From a bacterium (GTDB lineage Bacteria; Armatimonadota; Zipacnadia; Zipacnadales; UBA11051): a stretch of 32,525 bases of DNA. The notes beneath the pieces were generated by a model. It was not told where the DNA came from. It searched no databases and saw only the letters and a list, made by a program, of their open reading frames with translations. The stretch lies in assembly GCA_030604405.1 (NCBI GenBank), contig JAUVVY010000013.1, forward strand, positions 67,267 to 99,791. The letters run 5' to 3'. Positions 31,524-32,525 of this stretch are shown piece after piece; the stretch's first letter is position 1, and every line of letters starts with the position of its first letter. The position numbers were made by a program, and so were the translations under genes.

Positions 31524-32165
31524 CTACGCCTTCTTTCTGGAGCTCTTGTACCGGAGGTATTCCAGGGCCACCAGGCCGCCTGGCATCCCGCAGAGAGACG
31601 CAATTCTATCGAAGATGCGGTCGAGCTGGGTCTCGTGCAGCTCCCCCGCCTCCGGGTCTTCAGCGCGCATCTCATCCTCGGTCTTGGCAATCAGCGGGAT
31701 GGCCTTAATCAGGAAGCGGGCGTGGCTGAGCGGCTGCTCGCGGCCGCCGATCTCGTAATAGAGCTGGCGGATCTGCTGGCCGAGCTCCTGCCAGCCGGCC
31801 ACAGCGGCCTTGTGGTGGATCGAGACCTGCGCGGTCTGCTCCGTGTGATCCGCAGCCGCTGCGGCACGCTCCTTAACCCCCTCCCACGATTCGATGGTGT
31901 CGCCTTCGATGAGTTCGATTTGCAGGCGCTTGCCGGCTACAGCTTCGACTGCGCGGCGGACGGTACCCGCATTGGCGGGGTTGGTCAGATAGCCCGAGTG
32001 TTTCATGTTAGCCGGCGTGAATCCAATCACAAGCGTATCGTCTTCAATGATGAGGGGTACACCAGCTTCGAGGGCCTCCCACAAGCTGACGTTGATGTCG
32101 CCCTCCTTGACTTTCTCAATAACCTGGGCCCAGAACTCCTTCAGGTCGGTTTGCTGTTCGCTCAT
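31524..32165 (-). CDS. Unknown protein with DnaA-I / DnaX-tau-C-like N-terminal region
   Basis: 213 residues from ATG 32165 with AAAAGGAGG upstream; a GTG at 32189 precedes the ribosome site itself. The first 90 residues (F-W-A-Q-V-I-E-K-V-K, D-D-T-L-V-I-G-F, R-R-A-V-E-A-V-A-G-K-R-L-Q-I-E) resemble the small alpha/beta domain at the N-terminus of DnaA and C-terminus of DnaX tau; this is a pattern impression only. The C-terminal 100 residues are helical and charged, with K-S-S-R-K-K-A at the end. It is the first gene of the operon and has a strong promoter. Confidence 0.6.
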   Translation of the reverse strand: MSEQQTDLKEFWAQVIEKVKEGDINVSLWEALEAGVPLIIEDDTLVIGFTPANMKHSGYLTNPANAGTVRRAVEAVAGKRLQIELIEGDTIESWEGVKERAAAAADHTEQTAQVSIHHKAAVAGWQELGQQIRQLYYEIGGREQPLSHARFLIKAIPLIAKTEDEMRAEDPEAGELHETQLDRIFDRIASLCGMPGGLVALEYLRYKSSRKKA

Positions 32166-32261
32166 GGCCTGGCTTGCCTCCTTTTGCACAACGCCGTGGT
32201 CCTGCCGGACAAATGCACAGTTGACAGCGCATCATGGCTTTAGTAGGATTTGCCCTGAGGA

Positions 32262-32290
32262 ATTATAGCATACCGATTCCGGACTGTAAA
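32262..32290 (-). promoter_or_regulatory. Sigma70-type promoter of the DUF366-queE operon
   Basis: On minus, TTTACA at 32290-32285 and TATAAT at 32267-32262 with a 17-base spacer, about 97 bases before the first start codon of the four-gene unit. Confidence 0.75.
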
Positions 32291-32373
32291 CGCGCTTGCG
32301 GAGTGCTGCTGGCGGGCATCAAGTGAGAGCTCGGACTCGCGACGACGCACTCTAGCGCGAATTACTTACCGAC

Positions 32374-32426
32374 GCGTGGGCACCCACGCCAAAGGCGTAG
32401 CTCGGGCTTCCACTGTAGTTATGCAA
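32374..32426 (+). repeat. Dispersed repeat with GCGTGGG / CCCACGC hairpin
   Basis: A 7-bp perfect hairpin (32374-32380 with 32383-32389) followed at 32395-32426 by a plus-strand copy of the repeat found inverted at 28144-28177 (GCTCGGGCTTCCA, then GTAGTTATGCAA). Confidence 0.65.
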
Positions 32427-32461
32427 AAAATTGTTGGTAGAAGCAAGATAAGAGGGGGCAT

Positions 32462-32525
32462 ATGGCGAACACAGGCTTAAATGCAGCAACATTCAATGCC
32501 GAGCTCGCCAAGGATGCCGCCGATG
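32462..32525 (+). CDS. Start of an unknown gene running off the right edge
   Basis: AGAGGGGG lies four bases before ATG 32462, and 21 codons follow without a stop, beginning M-A-N-T-G-L-N-A-A-T-F-N. Too short to assign; the ribosome site and the lack of other features support a real start. Confidence 0.5.
   Translation, partial: MANTGLNAATFNAELAKDAAD

Noticed and set aside
30819-32243. A 474-codon open frame on plus across the DUF366-queE operon
   Set aside because: It is antisense to three well-supported genes, has no ribosome site, and its composition (Arg/Gln/His-rich start, no family resemblance) is that of a GC-rich shadow frame.

Overview
This is a bacterial chromosomal segment with high GC and dense coding. 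I see no phage, plasmid or transposase genes. Strong GGAGG-type ribosome sites, clear sigma70-type promoters, a lipoprotein signal and many small exported proteins point to a free-living, probably diderm (Gram-negative) bacterium. It makes lysine and meso-diaminopimelate by the LL-diaminopimelate aminotransferase (DapL) route. I cannot place it to phylum from sequence alone. The gene mix (DapL, DUF366, M55 peptidase, PIG-L deacetylase, many dispersed palindromic repeats) would suit an uncultured lineage near Armatimonadota or a similar deep-branching group, but this is a weak inference.

Layout. Positions 1-1.7 kb (minus) hold a MoxR ATPase followed by a DUF58 protein cut by the window edge, and 2.06-2.41 kb a small exported protein. 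From 2.7 to 11.75 kb everything is on the plus strand: mtaD-miaA-hfq, closed by a strong terminator, then dapF, dapL, hflX and two tandem MFS paralogues. A large lipoprotein (12.3-13.9 kb) sits between two copies of a direct repeat. Then come a PIG-L deacetylase (minus), an M55 D-aminopeptidase (plus), a HAD phosphatase (minus) and an MTAP/PNP-family phosphorylase (minus). An APC permease, gcvH and a LipM-like octanoyltransferase follow on plus. A diaminopentanoate-dehydrogenase-like oxidoreductase (minus) lies before tRNA-Gln(CTG). Next are an orphan HsdR-N-like nuclease (minus), two small exported proteins, a coiled-coil protein, a YtxH protein, tyrS with a GNAT gene, and an exported Thr/Pro-rich protein. 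The window ends with a four-gene minus operon: an unknown protein, DUF366, queE and a 2-hydroxyacyl-CoA-dehydratase-like protein. The first 21 codons of a plus-strand gene reach the right edge.

How genes fit together. DapL and DapF are consecutive steps to meso-diaminopimelate. MtaD plus a phosphorylase with an Asn in the base pocket suggest methylthioadenosine salvage through methylthioinosine. LipM-like protein and GcvH are enzyme and substrate, and their genes overlap by four bases. QueE supplies the 7-deazaguanine precursor, but no other queuosine gene is present.

The least expected content is non-coding. Most larger gaps hold families of dispersed inverted repeats, some with several hairpins in a fixed order whose stems differ in sequence but still pair. 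The best candidates for undescribed biology are these structured repeats, the DUF366-QueE-dehydratase operon, and the acidic-tailed GcvH coupled to LipM.
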